Positions 1 through 8,742 of a stretch of 64,000 nucleotides of DNA are shown piece by piece; the stretch's first letter is position 1, and each line of letters begins with the position of its first letter. The stretch covers positions 62,001 through 126,000 of the forward strand of contig NZ_PJRP01000014.1 in NCBI RefSeq assembly GCF_002858765.1, read 5' to 3'. The notes under the pieces are model-generated. The model saw only the letters and a list, made by a program, of their open reading frames with translations, did not search any database and had not been told where the DNA came from. This DNA is from Cupriavidus pauculus. GTDB taxonomy: Bacteria > Pseudomonadota > Gammaproteobacteria > Burkholderiales > Burkholderiaceae. The translations under genes and the position numbers were made by a program.

Positions 1-269
1 GCGTGACGCAGGCGAATCATGTGCTTGGTGAAGTCACGGCGGTCTTCCCGGCGCACGCGGGTCTGGCAGACCATGAACGGCTCGAAGCCTTCACGGCGCA
101 AGGCCTGGAGTACCGTAGCCGTCGGGATGTAGCAGTATCGTTGCGAGCGGCTTTCGTGCGGCGCAGGCGCATAGATGGAGGGCGCCACACTGCGGATCTG
201 GTCGTCGGACAGGGGTGCGTCCGAGCGAAGCATGGGGGACTGGGGTGCAAAGCGAGAGGCGAGTTGCAT
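1..269 (-). CDS. DUF932 domain protein, N-terminal part (cut by window edge)
   Basis: Reading the complement from an ATG at 269 gives a continuous frame to the window edge, starting MQLASRFAPQSPMLRSDAPL and containing RYCYIPTATVLQALRREGFE and PFMVCQTRVRRED. This matches the start of the plasmid/phage DUF932 family, whose members lie in plasmid backbones near replication or transfer genes and have no settled biochemical role. About 89 residues are visible; the family is usually 250-400 residues, so most of the gene lies outside. No signal peptide or membrane segment is visible. Longer reading frames in other phases here are shadows, because only this phase gives family-like sequence. Function beyond the family name is not known to me. 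Confidence 0.82.
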   Translation of the reverse strand, partial: MQLASRFAPQSPMLRSDAPLSDDQIRSVAPSIYAPAPHESRSQRYCYIPTATVLQALRREGFEPFMVCQTRVRREDRRDFTKHMIRLRH

Positions 270-844
270 GGTCGTTTCCTGACAAAGGTTGGCGATCGGC
301 GCCACCACGGGTGACATTCCGGGCGACGCTTCGAAGCGATGTCAGGTGTGGGCGCCGGCCCCGAGGGACCTCGTTTGCCGCCGTCTTTCCTGAAAGCATC
401 GCTCGCGACGGTCAGGAGCGCGCGGCACAGGTGCGGTCAAGGACAAAAGCGCCGGAGTGGTGCGGCCCGCAGGCGCAACCGAGGACACGGCCGGCGCGCC
501 TTGATGGCACAGGGTCGTGCGCTAGAGTCGCGCAGCAAGGTGATGCGAGAAGGAAGACGGCGCAGCGGCGGGTGCCAGTGTGCCGGTGTCAAGCTGCCAC
601 GGGAAACGAAAAGCCGAGACTGTCGTGGGGAAACCCGGGAGCACCCCACTGTCAGTACGACAGACTCCCCGCGCTGGAGATCGCCCCAGGGCCTGTTAGC
701 GACGGAGGCTCGCTTACCGGAACAATCGAATCAAACGCGGGAGCCTGCCCGCCAGGCCCGCAGCCGCCGGTGGGCCAAGCCTTCGCATTCGCGAACCCAA
801 AGGCGACTCCCAATGCGGCTAGCGACTAGCTGCGCCGGATGAAG
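270..844. other. Intergenic stretch with nested inverted repeat
   Basis: No convincing gene. It separates the DUF932 gene start from the autotransporter stop, so it should hold the DUF932 promoter. At 620-663 there is a nested inverted repeat: CTGTC (620-624) with GACAG (659-663), enclosing GTGGGG (625-630) with CCCCAC (643-648). This could be a terminator-like or regulatory RNA structure; no T-run follows on either strand. Confidence 0.4.
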
Positions 845-3800
845 CTAGAACAGATGGTTGACCCGTACATACGCCGACTGCGCCGACACGTGCCCGGTAT
901 TGAGCACGGCGTCCACGCCCAGCGCCACTGTGGTGGCCTTCGAGGCCAGCAGGCTCACGCTGGCACCGGTGGTCAGGAACGAGCGCGGCAGGTCCGTGCC
1001 CGGCGCGGCAAATACGGTGCCGTCCTGGCTTTGCACCAGCGCGACACGCCCGCCGCTCAGTACCTCGTGCGCATAGCCCACGCGCAGCTGCACGTTGACC
1101 GGGCGGACGGCATCGCCAAACGCCTTGTCGAGCGTCATGCCGACGTACGGCTGGAGGCTGCGCGCGCTGTCGGCATCCACGTGCAGGTTCTGGCCGTTGG
1201 CGCCACTCTCGCCAAAGCCGTTGGCCCGCACATAGGCATAGCGCAGGCCGGCCTGCGGCGTGAGCACGAATCCGCCCGCCTGCATCGGCAGGCTCGCCTG
1301 CGTGGCTGCGGTGAACTCGTGACCGATATGATCGCCCTCTGCCGTGCCGAAACTGCCAAATGAGCGTTTCTGCGACAGGAAGTCCAGCCCGTAACCCAGG
1401 GTGGCCGACAGGTTGACGGCACCCACTGACTGATTGCCATACAGCGCGAGGCGCAGCGTGTCGATATCGCCGGACGAGCCCGTGCCATTTTCGCCGACCG
1501 ACGTGTGGGTATAGCCGCCCGCCGCGCCCACCGTCGCAGTGCCGATCTGGCCGTCCGCACCGGCGAGGAAGCCATAGGCGTGGGTCTGGAACCCCGGTGC
1601 GCTGTCCGTGCCGCCGACCCTGTTCCGGGTGCCATTGACCTTGATCCAGACGTCCTTCGACGTTTCCAGACCCTGCTGGACGTTCGCGAGCCGCTCCAGC
1701 AACGTCGCGTTCGCCCCCTGCGCCTGCAGCAGCGCTGTGGTGCCGAGCGCCGTGTAAATCGAGGTATTGACCGGCGCCACCACCACGGCCTGTGTCGGCG
1801 AGGCTGCCGACAAGGTCAGCGCCACGTCGCCAGCACCGTAGGTGACGGACGACTGCAGCGTACCGAGGTTCGCACCCGCCGCCGTTGTAGTGGTCGTGAC
1901 GTTGGCAAAGCGCCCCGTGACCCCATTGGCTGCACTCAGGACCGTGTACTGCCTGGCCGAATAGGTGCCCGGTGTGAACGCCACAGCGAGCGTGCCGCCC
2001 AGCGCTGCGGCGCCGCCCGCACGCAGCTGCGACGCGTCGGTCGGGCTGACTTCGATCCAAAGCGTGCCACTGGCTGCCTGTGCATAGTTGCCACCGACCG
2101 TCAGCGTGCCGATGGAGCCGCCGGGTGCCACCATCCCGCTGTTGGTCACATTGCCGGAAACGGTGCCGTGGCCCATCAGCGTGCCCGGCGCGTTGACCAG
2201 CACGTTGCCACCCAGCACCGCACTGGCGTTGGCGGCGTCGCCCACCGCCAGCGTGCCACCCGCCACCGTGGTCGTGCCAGCAAAACCACTGCTGAGGCCA
2301 TTGAGCGTGAGCGTGCCTGTCCCCTGCTTGACCAGACCGCCCGTACCGGTGAGGCTGCCGCTGAACGTCTGCGACGTGTTGTCGGTCAGCGTAAGCGTGT
2401 TGGCTCCCAGCGCAACCAGGCTTCCGGCGACACCCGACAGGTGTCCCACGGACTGGCTGGCACCGGCCGAGAGATCCAGCGTCGCACCGGTGGCCGCCAG
2501 CGTGACACCGGTGTCAGCCCCAAGGCGCCCTGCCCCGGCGAGGGCGAGCGTGCCGGCTTGGATGGTTGTGGCGCCTGTGTAAGTGTTCACCCCCGACAGC
2601 GTCAACTTGCCCCCGTTCAGCGCCAGGCCGCCGCTTCCGCCAATTACCCCGCTGAATATCCCACTGAACGCGCCCCCGGCGTTGCTGACCGTCAGGGTCT
2701 GACCGCCCAGCGCCACGGTGCCGGTCCCGGTCAGGGTCCGGACCGTTGCGCCACCCGTCGTGCCGGCAATGTCCAAGGTACCGTTGTTGATGAGTCCGCT
2801 GGAACTGGCAATACTGCCCGCACCCGTCAGCGACAGGGTACCGGCGTTGATCGTCGTCGCCCCGGCGTACGTATTGACGCCGGATAGCGTCTGCACGCCA
2901 CCACCAAGTGCGATTCCCCCAACGCCACTGATCGTGCCGCTGAACGTCCCGCCCGACGCCCCCCCGCCACTGGCAATGGTCAGGGTCTGGCTGCCCAGCG
3001 TCACGACACCAGCGCCTGACAACGCCCGGATCGTTGCACCGCTGGCCATCCCTGCAATATCTAAGACACCGTTGTTGACGAGTCCACTGGAGCCGGCAAT
3101 GCTGCCCGCGCCGGTCAGCGCCAGCACGCCGCCGCTGATCGTGGTGACGCCCGTATAGCTGTTCGCATTCGCAAGGCTCAGCGTGCCGGCACCAATCTTC
3201 GTGAGGCCCCCCGCCCCGGACAGGGCGCTCGCCATCGTCACGTTATTGCCATTCGTGTCGAAGGTGCCGCCGTTCGCACCCAGCGCATTCAGGCGCCCCG
3301 AGATATCTGTGGTGTCGCCTGCTGCCCATTGCAACCCGCCCCCGTTCAGGGTGATGCTGCCCGTGCCGAGGTTGCCGCCATTGCTGAAGCTGAGCAGCCC
3401 AGCGTTGATGGTGGTGCCGCCCGAATAGGTATTGGTGCCAGTCAGGTAGGTGATGCCACTGCCGTTCTGTGTCACCGTGCCGGTGCCGGCGATCCCCGTC
3501 GAGAACGTATAGGCGGCGTCTGACTGGTTGAAGTTGATCGTGCCCGCGTTGTTGATGGGGCCGGCCAGCCCGAGAATCGTGCCGGCGATGGTGCCATTGG
3601 CCGTGGCGTTCCCGATGTTGAGCGTCCCGTTGCCGTTGATGGTGAAGCCGGCGCCAACGAGGATCAGCGTGCTGAGATCTCCCAGGTTGAGCACGCCCGC
3701 GCCGCCCGCCCCGCCATTGCCGGAGCAGCCGCAATTGCCACCTATGCCACCCAGTCCACCCAGATACAGCTGCGAGCCGACCGTAATGACGGCACCTGTG

Positions 3801-4444
3801 GAAGCCGTGAGCGTGCCGCTCCCGCCTGCGCCACCATTGCCGCCGCGCGTATTGCCCGCCCCGCCCGAGCCACCACCGCCACCGGCACCGCCGATCAGCA
3901 GGGTGTTGCCGACGTTAAGCCCGCCCCAGGTGAGGGTCAGTGCGCCCGCGCCGCCCGTGCCGCCATGAATCCCCCCCAGGTTGCCACCATCCCCACCGCC
4001 TGCGCCGCCGCCGATCCCGACATAATCGTACGTCGGCAGGAGGCCGCTGCCATTGGATGACGTCGCGATTGTCTGCGTAGGGGCTGGCACACCGCCGGCA
4101 CCGCCTACCCCCGGCAGGAAAAAGTCGGCCCCGCCGCTGCCGCCGCTGATGCTGCCATTGCCGCCATCCCCGCCCCCAGCCCCGCCGGTACCGATCAGCA
4201 GCACATCGGCCGCATGCGTCAGCGGCGATGCGATCCCCAGCGACAGGCCCAGCGTCATCGCGGCGCTCGCCACGGCATGACGCCGGTGCGAACGCCCAAG
4301 CGCTGGGACGCTCTCCGCCCCAACGTTCGCGCCACCATTGGCACTGCCAACGGCACCCCGCTTCGTATATGAAGCCGCCAGTTCCGACACGGCCTGCCAG
4401 ACGCCCGACGCCCCGTTCCACACGACCCTGTAAGTGCGATTCAT
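845..4444 (-). CDS. Autotransporter (type V secretion) with glycine-rich passenger
   Basis: A 1199-residue type Va autotransporter. The start at 4444 is chosen because it follows GAGGGG and begins an extended signal peptide region (MNRTYRVVWNGASGVWQAVS); 41 upstream in-frame residues look untranslated. A hydrophobic signal core follows at about residues 60-85 (AMTLGLSLGIASPLTHA). Residues ~85-270 are extremely Gly-rich (GGAGG-type runs), then come autotransporter-associated beta-strand repeats (GAGTLSLANANSYTG, GVNTYAGATTINAGTLSL and similar, with a ~93-residue module present at least twice). The last ~270 residues are the beta-barrel, ending VRVNHLF with the terminal Phe expected for BAM recognition. 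Role is inferred as surface adhesion or biofilm. It is divergent from a LuxR-type regulator that may control it. Confidence 0.9.
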   Translation of the reverse strand: MNRTYRVVWNGASGVWQAVSELAASYTKRGAVGSANGGANVGAESVPALGRSHRRHAVASAAMTLGLSLGIASPLTHAADVLLIGTGGAGGGDGGNGSISGGSGGADFFLPGVGGAGGVPAPTQTIATSSNGSGLLPTYDYVGIGGGAGGGDGGNLGGIHGGTGGAGALTLTWGGLNVGNTLLIGGAGGGGGSGGAGNTRGGNGGAGGSGTLTASTGAVITVGSQLYLGGLGGIGGNCGCSGNGGAGGAGVLNLGDLSTLILVGAGFTINGNGTLNIGNATANGTIAGTILGLAGPINNAGTINFNQSDAAYTFSTGIAGTGTVTQNGSGITYLTGTNTYSGGTTINAGLLSFSNGGNLGTGSITLNGGGLQWAAGDTTDISGRLNALGANGGTFDTNGNNVTMASALSGAGGLTKIGAGTLSLANANSYTGVTTISGGVLALTGAGSIAGSSGLVNNGVLDIAGMASGATIRALSGAGVVTLGSQTLTIASGGGASGGTFSGTISGVGGIALGGGVQTLSGVNTYAGATTINAGTLSLTGAGSIASSSGLINNGTLDIAGTTGGATVRTLTGTGTVALGGQTLTVSNAGGAFSGIFSGVIGGSGGLALNGGKLTLSGVNTYTGATTIQAGTLALAGAGRLGADTGVTLAATGATLDLSAGASQSVGHLSGVAGSLVALGANTLTLTDNTSQTFSGSLTGTGGLVKQGTGTLTLNGLSSGFAGTTTVAGGTLAVGDAANASAVLGGNVLVNAPGTLMGHGTVSGNVTNSGMVAPGGSIGTLTVGGNYAQAASGTLWIEVSPTDASQLRAGGAAALGGTLAVAFTPGTYSARQYTVLSAANGVTGRFANVTTTTTAAGANLGTLQSSVTYGAGDVALTLSAASPTQAVVVAPVNTSIYTALGTTALLQAQGANATLLERLANVQQGLETSKDVWIKVNGTRNRVGGTDSAPGFQTHAYGFLAGADGQIGTATVGAAGGYTHTSVGENGTGSSGDIDTLRLALYGNQSVGAVNLSATLGYGLDFLSQKRSFGSFGTAEGDHIGHEFTAATQASLPMQAGGFVLTPQAGLRYAYVRANGFGESGANGQNLHVDADSARSLQPYVGMTLDKAFGDAVRPVNVQLRVGYAHEVLSGGRVALVQSQDGTVFAAPGTDLPRSFLTTGASVSLLASKATTVALGVDAVLNTGHVSAQSAYVRVNHLF

Positions 4445-4627
4445 CCCGCCAACCCCTCGTTTTTCGTTCTTATACGTTCTCGGGCTTTTGTGCCCGTCGC
4501 CCGCGCCTGCCGCGCCTGCCTGCACCAGATGCATGCATGCTCCGCGCACCGTGGGCGCGGCCAGCACATCAGGGCGCGCTAATGTAAGATTTGCCGCAGA
4601 AAAATTCCATTACCCGAACGAGTAGTC
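4445..4627. promoter_or_regulatory. Divergent promoter region, autotransporter / LuxR-type regulator
   Basis: A 183-bp gap between head-to-head genes. It must contain the promoters of both, and the AT-richer part near 4580-4625 lies just before the regulator start. I cannot identify exact -35/-10 boxes or a clear operator. Confidence 0.45.
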
Positions 4628-5464
4628 ATGCACACCGACCCCATCCTGCTGCAGGAAATCGTGCGCCTGTATGAATCCGAGCCTGACCTGCTGACACTGC
4701 CCGCCGTCTTGTTCGATGGGGTCACCCGGCTGACCGACGCCGATGTCGTTGCCTGGACGGAGATTCATCATCTGAGCGGGGAGCTGCGCGCGCTGCTGTC
4801 GGTCGAAGACGCACCGGGCCGGCGCGAACAGGCGTTCGAAGCGTATGCACGTCACGCAGGCAGCCATCCGTTCTGGCAGAAGGACCCGGCCTTCTACGGC
4901 GAGCGGGCCATCCGCGAATCGGATATCTTCAGCGACGAGGAATTCATGGCCCTGCCGATGGCGCGCGAGGTGTTTCTGCCATCGGGCGCGCACCGCATCA
5001 TGGCCGTCTTGATCCGGCACGGCGAGTATTCGCTGGACTTAAGCGCACACCGGATCGTCGGCCGTCCTGCGTTCAGCGATGCCGAGCGCGACCGGATGCA
5101 GACCTACCGCACCCACGTACTACGTGTCTATCGCCAGGCGCAGCAGCGCACGGTCGAGAAGCTCTCGCCTGCCGACCGCCTGCACTACGCCTTCCCGGGC
5201 CTGACCCAACGCCAGGTTGAAGCTGCGGTATGGCTGGCACAGGGCAAATCCAACGAGGCCATCGCCGTCGCGATGAATATAGGTCTCGATACGGTCAAGG
5301 CGCACCTGAAGGCTATTTTCAGCAAGATTGGCACCGACAGCCGTCTGGCGCTGGCGAAGATTGTCCACACCGTCCCGCCGTTTTCGCAGATGCCGCCGCT
5401 GTGGAAGCTGCCGGTGCAGACATGGCAGACGCAGGCCTCTCCAGTCGCTACCGCGACGAAATGA
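4628..5464 (+). CDS. LuxR-family transcriptional regulator (no AHL-binding domain seen)
   Basis: A 278-residue regulator. The C-terminal HTH_LuxR domain lies at about residues 185-245: FPGLTQRQVEAAVWLAQGKS, then NEAIAVAMNIGLDTVKAHLK and IFSKIGTDSR, the typical four-helix pattern. The N-terminal ~170 residues do not show the W/Y/D/P/W residues of AHL-binding domains, so a ligand cannot be named; conserved acidic and aromatic residues are spread through it. It is transcribed away from the autotransporter gene, and control of that gene is the simplest inference. It is unlike the AHL receptor at 6842-7555, so the two regulators probably answer to different signals. The start ATG lacks a strong Shine-Dalgarno sequence. 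Confidence 0.8.
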   Translation: MHTDPILLQEIVRLYESEPDLLTLPAVLFDGVTRLTDADVVAWTEIHHLSGELRALLSVEDAPGRREQAFEAYARHAGSHPFWQKDPAFYGERAIRESDIFSDEEFMALPMAREVFLPSGAHRIMAVLIRHGEYSLDLSAHRIVGRPAFSDAERDRMQTYRTHVLRVYRQAQQRTVEKLSPADRLHYAFPGLTQRQVEAAVWLAQGKSNEAIAVAMNIGLDTVKAHLKAIFSKIGTDSRLALAKIVHTVPPFSQMPPLWKLPVQTWQTQASPVATATK

Positions 5465-5522
5465 AGAGGCGCCCCGCCAGTTGATGTAAAGCGGTGCAGG
5501 GTGCTTGCACGCGTTTCACTTC

Positions 5523-5538
5523 GCGGGCTGATGCCCGC
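5523..5538. terminator. Hairpin between convergent genes
   Basis: GCGGGC-TGAT-GCCCGC, a 6-bp stem with a 4-base loop, lies between the stop of the LuxR-type regulator and the stop of the TrbB-like gene on the other strand. No long T-run follows, so termination strength is uncertain. Confidence 0.4.
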
Positions 5539-5549
5539 TTCACCGACGC

Positions 5550-6659
5550 CTAGTTGCCCGATTCGGGGTCCGGATCGCCGGGGTCCGCATCTGTTTCGGC
5601 ATCTGCTGCGCCGCCTTTCGCCGCGCCGTCCGCCCCGTCACCTGTCGTGCCCCCTGCCGCGTCCACCACCACTGCATCGACCAATCGAAAACCGTTGCGG
5701 TCATAGCCCGCCAGTTTCTGCAGACTTTCAACCCGTCGGGAGTTGTTTCGTCCCGCCAGATAGACCACCAGGTGAATCGTGTCCGCGATGATCATCCGCG
5801 ACGTGTCGTCCGAGTCCGGCCCGAGCATCTGCTGGAGCCTTAACAACGCACCCTGTGCGGAACCGGCGTGGATCGTGGTGAAGCCACCGGGGCGGCTCCG
5901 GTTCCAGAGCTTCAGAATCTCCAGCGCCTCGTCACCGCGCACCTCCCCCAGCACAACCCGGTCTGGACGCAGCCTCACGGCCGCACACACGAGTTCGCTC
6001 ATGCTGGCAAGCCCCGGGTTCGTGCGCAGCGACACGTGATGGTTCACCGTGCACTGCAGCTCCGAGCGGTCCTCCAGCACGAGCACGCCTTCCTGCAAAG
6101 GCGCCATTTCAATGAGCAGGGCGTTGGCAAGCGTCGTCTTTCCTGCACCACTGCCTCCGGCGATCAGAATGTTCTGCCGCTCCCGAAGCGCACGGCGCAG
6201 GCATTCGGCCTGTGCCGCAGTCATGATGCCGCCGTCCACATACGCGTCCAGGGGGATCACGCCTACGACACGCTTGCGCAGCGCGAAGGCAGGTCCTGAG
6301 GCCACCGGCGGCAGAGCGCCATCGAAGCGGTCGCCCGTGCCCGGCAGTACGGCCGAGAGCAGTGGCTGACCAGGATGGACTTCCACCCCCAGCTCGCTCG
6401 CCACCGCACGGATAATCCGTTCGCCCTCCTTCGCATTGAGCGTCACATCGAGTTGCGCCCGCCCGGTCCAGACGCGCTCGATCCAGAGCCTGCCGTCGAC
6501 GTTCAGCATGACCTCGACCACATCGGGATCATCCAGCACTGCACATACCAGCGGCCCCAACGCCTGACGCATTGCGCTGACCGCCGGGTCCAGCGCAATG
6601 ACGCCGGGAGGATTCACGCTGGATGACTGCGAACCATTGAACACCTTGCCTACCTCCAT
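5550..6659 (-). CDS. trbB: TrbB-like conjugative transfer ATPase (T2SS/T4SS VirB11 superfamily)
   Basis: A hexameric secretion ATPase of the VirB11/TrbB type, which in conjugation powers assembly of the mating channel on the cytoplasmic face of the inner membrane. From the chosen ATG (GGAG six bases upstream; a longer in-frame extension has no family match) it is 369 residues. Visible motifs: MLNVDGRLWIERVWTG near the N-terminus, Walker A GGSGAGKTTLANAL, the Asp box VLEDRSELQC, Walker B region RPDRVVLGEVRGDEALEILK and the His box TTIHAGSAQGALLRL. The last ~50 residues are a Gly/Ala/Asp-rich tail that usual TrbB proteins of ~320 residues lack. No other trb gene is in the window, so it is either an orphan or the edge of a scattered transfer system. 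It lies 182 bp downstream of the luxR gene on the same strand. Confidence 0.85.
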   Translation of the reverse strand: MEVGKVFNGSQSSSVNPPGVIALDPAVSAMRQALGPLVCAVLDDPDVVEVMLNVDGRLWIERVWTGRAQLDVTLNAKEGERIIRAVASELGVEVHPGQPLLSAVLPGTGDRFDGALPPVASGPAFALRKRVVGVIPLDAYVDGGIMTAAQAECLRRALRERQNILIAGGSGAGKTTLANALLIEMAPLQEGVLVLEDRSELQCTVNHHVSLRTNPGLASMSELVCAAVRLRPDRVVLGEVRGDEALEILKLWNRSRPGGFTTIHAGSAQGALLRLQQMLGPDSDDTSRMIIADTIHLVVYLAGRNNSRRVESLQKLAGYDRNGFRLVDAVVVDAAGGTTGDGADGAAKGGAADAETDADPGDPDPESGN

Positions 6660-6841
6660 CTGCATCTCCGTGTCTGCCGCCACCCTGTTGCGGATGGCGA
6701 TGCGGCTAGAACGGTTTGCGTGGCGGATGGCAACCGTCACGCAAAACCCCTTGCATTGGATGATGGCGAGGCATGCCACGACAACCGGCAGAATTGACAG
6801 GTTAGCATTCGTCAGGAACGCCGCTTCATGCCTGCGACCCG

Positions 6842-7555
6842 TTAGCCCAGCAAACCGTTCATCGCCGCATAAACAGCTGCAGCCGTCTTGTTCGCCACGT
6901 TGAGCTTGGTGATCACATTGCGGATGTGAAAACGCACGGTGCATTCTGAGAGGCCCAGCAGATCGCCGATCTCAAGGGTCGTCTTCCCATCGGCAGTCCA
7001 CTGCAGCACCTCGACTTCCCGCGTGGTCAGCTTTGCCCCGCGCCGTGCAGGTTGAGTGGGCAACATCAGTTGCGACAACCGCTGGTGGGCAACCGTGGTG
7101 AGAACCCGCAGATGCCTTTCCTTGCTGACACGCTCGGTCGGCCATAGGGGCGTCGCAGACCGCGCGACAGTGAGCATGCCGCGCTGGGAGGCGTCTCCAA
7201 ATGAAGATTGCGCCCAGCCCACACGCAGCCCTGCACTCCGCGCTTCTTCCCAGAATGCAGGCGCAGAGGCTACCAGCCTGGCCGTCCAGACAAAGGGCTT
7301 GTCCGACTGCATCCCCAGCCGCACGGTCGGATCGATCTCGACATAACGCTGCTGCACGTATCGCTCCTGCCAGTGCGCGGGGTAGTTGCTGATCATCAGG
7401 GCCTCAGGTCTGGAGACTGGCCAGGGTGTGCGTACGCCATAGGCGCAGTACTCAAATTCAAGCTTCTGGGCTGCCTTCAGAACCTCCGCATAGACGGCCC
7501 GCTCCGAGGAGGCGCACTCCACGGCGGTCAACAGATCGATCAGCCACGTGTTCAT
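6842..7555 (-). CDS. LuxR-type acyl-homoserine-lactone receptor / transcription activator
   Basis: A 237-residue quorum-sensing regulator. The N-terminal autoinducer-binding domain keeps the residues known from TraR/LuxR: W and Y in HWQERYVQQRYVEIDPTVRL, the Asp-Pro pair in the same segment, and W in PFVWTARL. The C-terminal HTH runs from about residue 170 (LTTREVEVLQWTADGKTTLE, IGDLLGLSECTVRFHIRNVI). It should bind an AHL made by the LuxI homologue at 11464-12135 and activate promoters with lux-type boxes. Its gene lies between a TrbB-like ATPase gene (downstream, same strand) and a divergent TcpQ-like gene. In Ti-type plasmids a LuxR protein (TraR) controls trb genes, so regulation of transfer is a reasonable inference. 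I did not find a convincing lux box by eye. Confidence 0.9.
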   Translation of the reverse strand: MNTWLIDLLTAVECASSERAVYAEVLKAAQKLEFEYCAYGVRTPWPVSRPEALMISNYPAHWQERYVQQRYVEIDPTVRLGMQSDKPFVWTARLVASAPAFWEEARSAGLRVGWAQSSFGDASQRGMLTVARSATPLWPTERVSKERHLRVLTTVAHQRLSQLMLPTQPARRGAKLTTREVEVLQWTADGKTTLEIGDLLGLSECTVRFHIRNVITKLNVANKTAAAVYAAMNGLLG

Positions 7556-8054
7556 GGTCTTGCCTCAGGGACCAGGCTATTTATTCTCGTTCTCATCACT
7601 ACCACTTCTCCTGCAACGTCACGTGTTTGCCCGGGATGGCCTCATTTCGCCGAAGCTTCCCCCTGGATTCGAGACATGCCGTCGGCCCAAAGTTCGCGGG
7701 ATTTATTTTCATAGATGCATGAATAAGTTAAATACCGCGGTCAGTGTCGGTGAGGGCTCCAGCCAATCTGAGGCAAAGCCGGCGCGGTTCATGCCGGCTA
7801 ATACCTTGCCGGTTAGTACCGGTTGATGCCATCTGAATTGACAGGTGTTCACTGGCGGGGTCGCCCGCTAACGTGTCGGTGCCGGCACGACACCCTGTCG
7901 TGACCACAGGCAGCGGTCACCAACGTCGGCTCATGCTCAGGCGCGGTGTCCGCATGCGCTGAAGCGCTTCACAGCGCGCGCCACGGTGCTTCATTTCGCG
8001 AGGCAATGCCGTGACGTGCTCCTGCTCCGCCGAACTACTCTGAGGCCACCACTG
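7556..8054. promoter_or_regulatory. Divergent intergenic region luxR / TcpQ-like gene
   Basis: No gene seen. It must hold the luxR promoter and that of the TcpQ-like gene. Near 7788-7816 two imperfect 13-bp direct repeats occur (GCCGGCTAATACC and GCCGGTTAGTACC), which could be regulator sites. The stretch around 7690-7740 is AT-rich. Confidence 0.4.
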
Positions 8055-8558
8055 ATGACAAGATCCCATTCGCCACGCGGGACCCTCCGCACCATCTGGA
8101 TCCGCCGGATCCGCTGCAACCGTTCCACCTGCCCGCGCAGTCTGTCGCCCTTAACCCGCCGGGTCGCCGGCACGGTGATCGCCGCCTCCGCACTGACCGC
8201 ACTGACCGCACTGAGCGCGATACCAGCTGATGCCTTCGCGTACAGCCTGGCGGCGGTGCAGCGCTCTTCGACCATCAATGTTCTGCGTCAGTGGGCCGCA
8301 ACCCGCCACTACGAGGTTGTCTGGGAGCCGCATACGTCCAGCGGTGTCGTGAATTTTCCGGCGGGCCCCAAGGCAATGGGGGACGACTTTCATGCCGCCG
8401 TCGAGGCGCTCGTGAGCGGCAAAGCCTACGGGCGTCGCAATGTCTATTGCGTGCGACCCTCGGAATACGAGCCGTATCCGGTCTTCGACGACGAGAAACG
8501 CGTGATCTTTGTCATCGCCCGCCCGACAGGCAACCGCTGCCTGTTCACCTACCCATAG
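8055..8558 (+). CDS. Putative secreted TcpQ/PilL-like C-terminal domain protein
   Basis: A 167-residue protein from the ATG at 8055. It has a long positively charged N-region followed by a hydrophobic stretch (VAGTVIAASALTALTALSAI) and a likely cleavage near PADAFA, so export is expected. The mature part has the pattern INVLRQWAATRHYEVVWEPH, which resembles the TcpQ C-terminal domain found in pilus and secretin-associated proteins of plasmids and ICEs; the family call is by pattern and is moderate. Two Cys residues (YCVRP and RCLFTYP) near the C-terminus could form a disulfide. It is divergent from luxR and may be under quorum control. A strong inverted repeat follows its stop. Confidence 0.6.
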   Translation: MTRSHSPRGTLRTIWIRRIRCNRSTCPRSLSPLTRRVAGTVIAASALTALTALSAIPADAFAYSLAAVQRSSTINVLRQWAATRHYEVVWEPHTSSGVVNFPAGPKAMGDDFHAAVEALVSGKAYGRRNVYCVRPSEYEPYPVFDDEKRVIFVIARPTGNRCLFTYP

Positions 8559-8571
8559 GAAGGGCGACCGA

Positions 8572-8616
8572 ACCGTTATCGGGCCCGCTCCCGGTTGGGG
8601 CGGGCCCGATAACGGT
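8572..8616. terminator. 17-bp perfect inverted repeat after the TcpQ-like gene
   Basis: ACCGTTATCGGGCCCGC (8572-8588) pairs perfectly with 8600-8616 across an 11-base loop. It lies 14 bases after the stop codon at 8558, so a transcription terminator is likely, but no T-run follows. It could also stop transcription entering from the minus-strand pabB-like gene. Confidence 0.6.
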
Positions 8617-8742
8617 CCGGTGCCTCCGGCTTGGAGCCTGGCGTCAGGCAGCCTGCATCTGACTCTACCCTTCCCCTGCCCTTCCGCTACCCTTCCTCTA
8701 ACCCTCCTCTACCCGCTCCCCGCGCCTGCCGAGCCCAGCCGC

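Noticed and set aside
819..2060. Long minus-strand frame overlapping the autotransporter gene, and plus-strand frames at 1505-2887 and 839-1363
   Set aside because: They are other phases of the high-G+C autotransporter gene, which has clear domains in its own frame.
3700..4230. Repetitive CCGCC-rich DNA, considered as an independent repeat element
   Set aside because: It encodes the Gly-rich passenger in frame.
7820..7850. Possible lux box near GACAGGT upstream of the TcpQ-like gene
   Set aside because: Only about half of the expected dyad is present; not enough to call.
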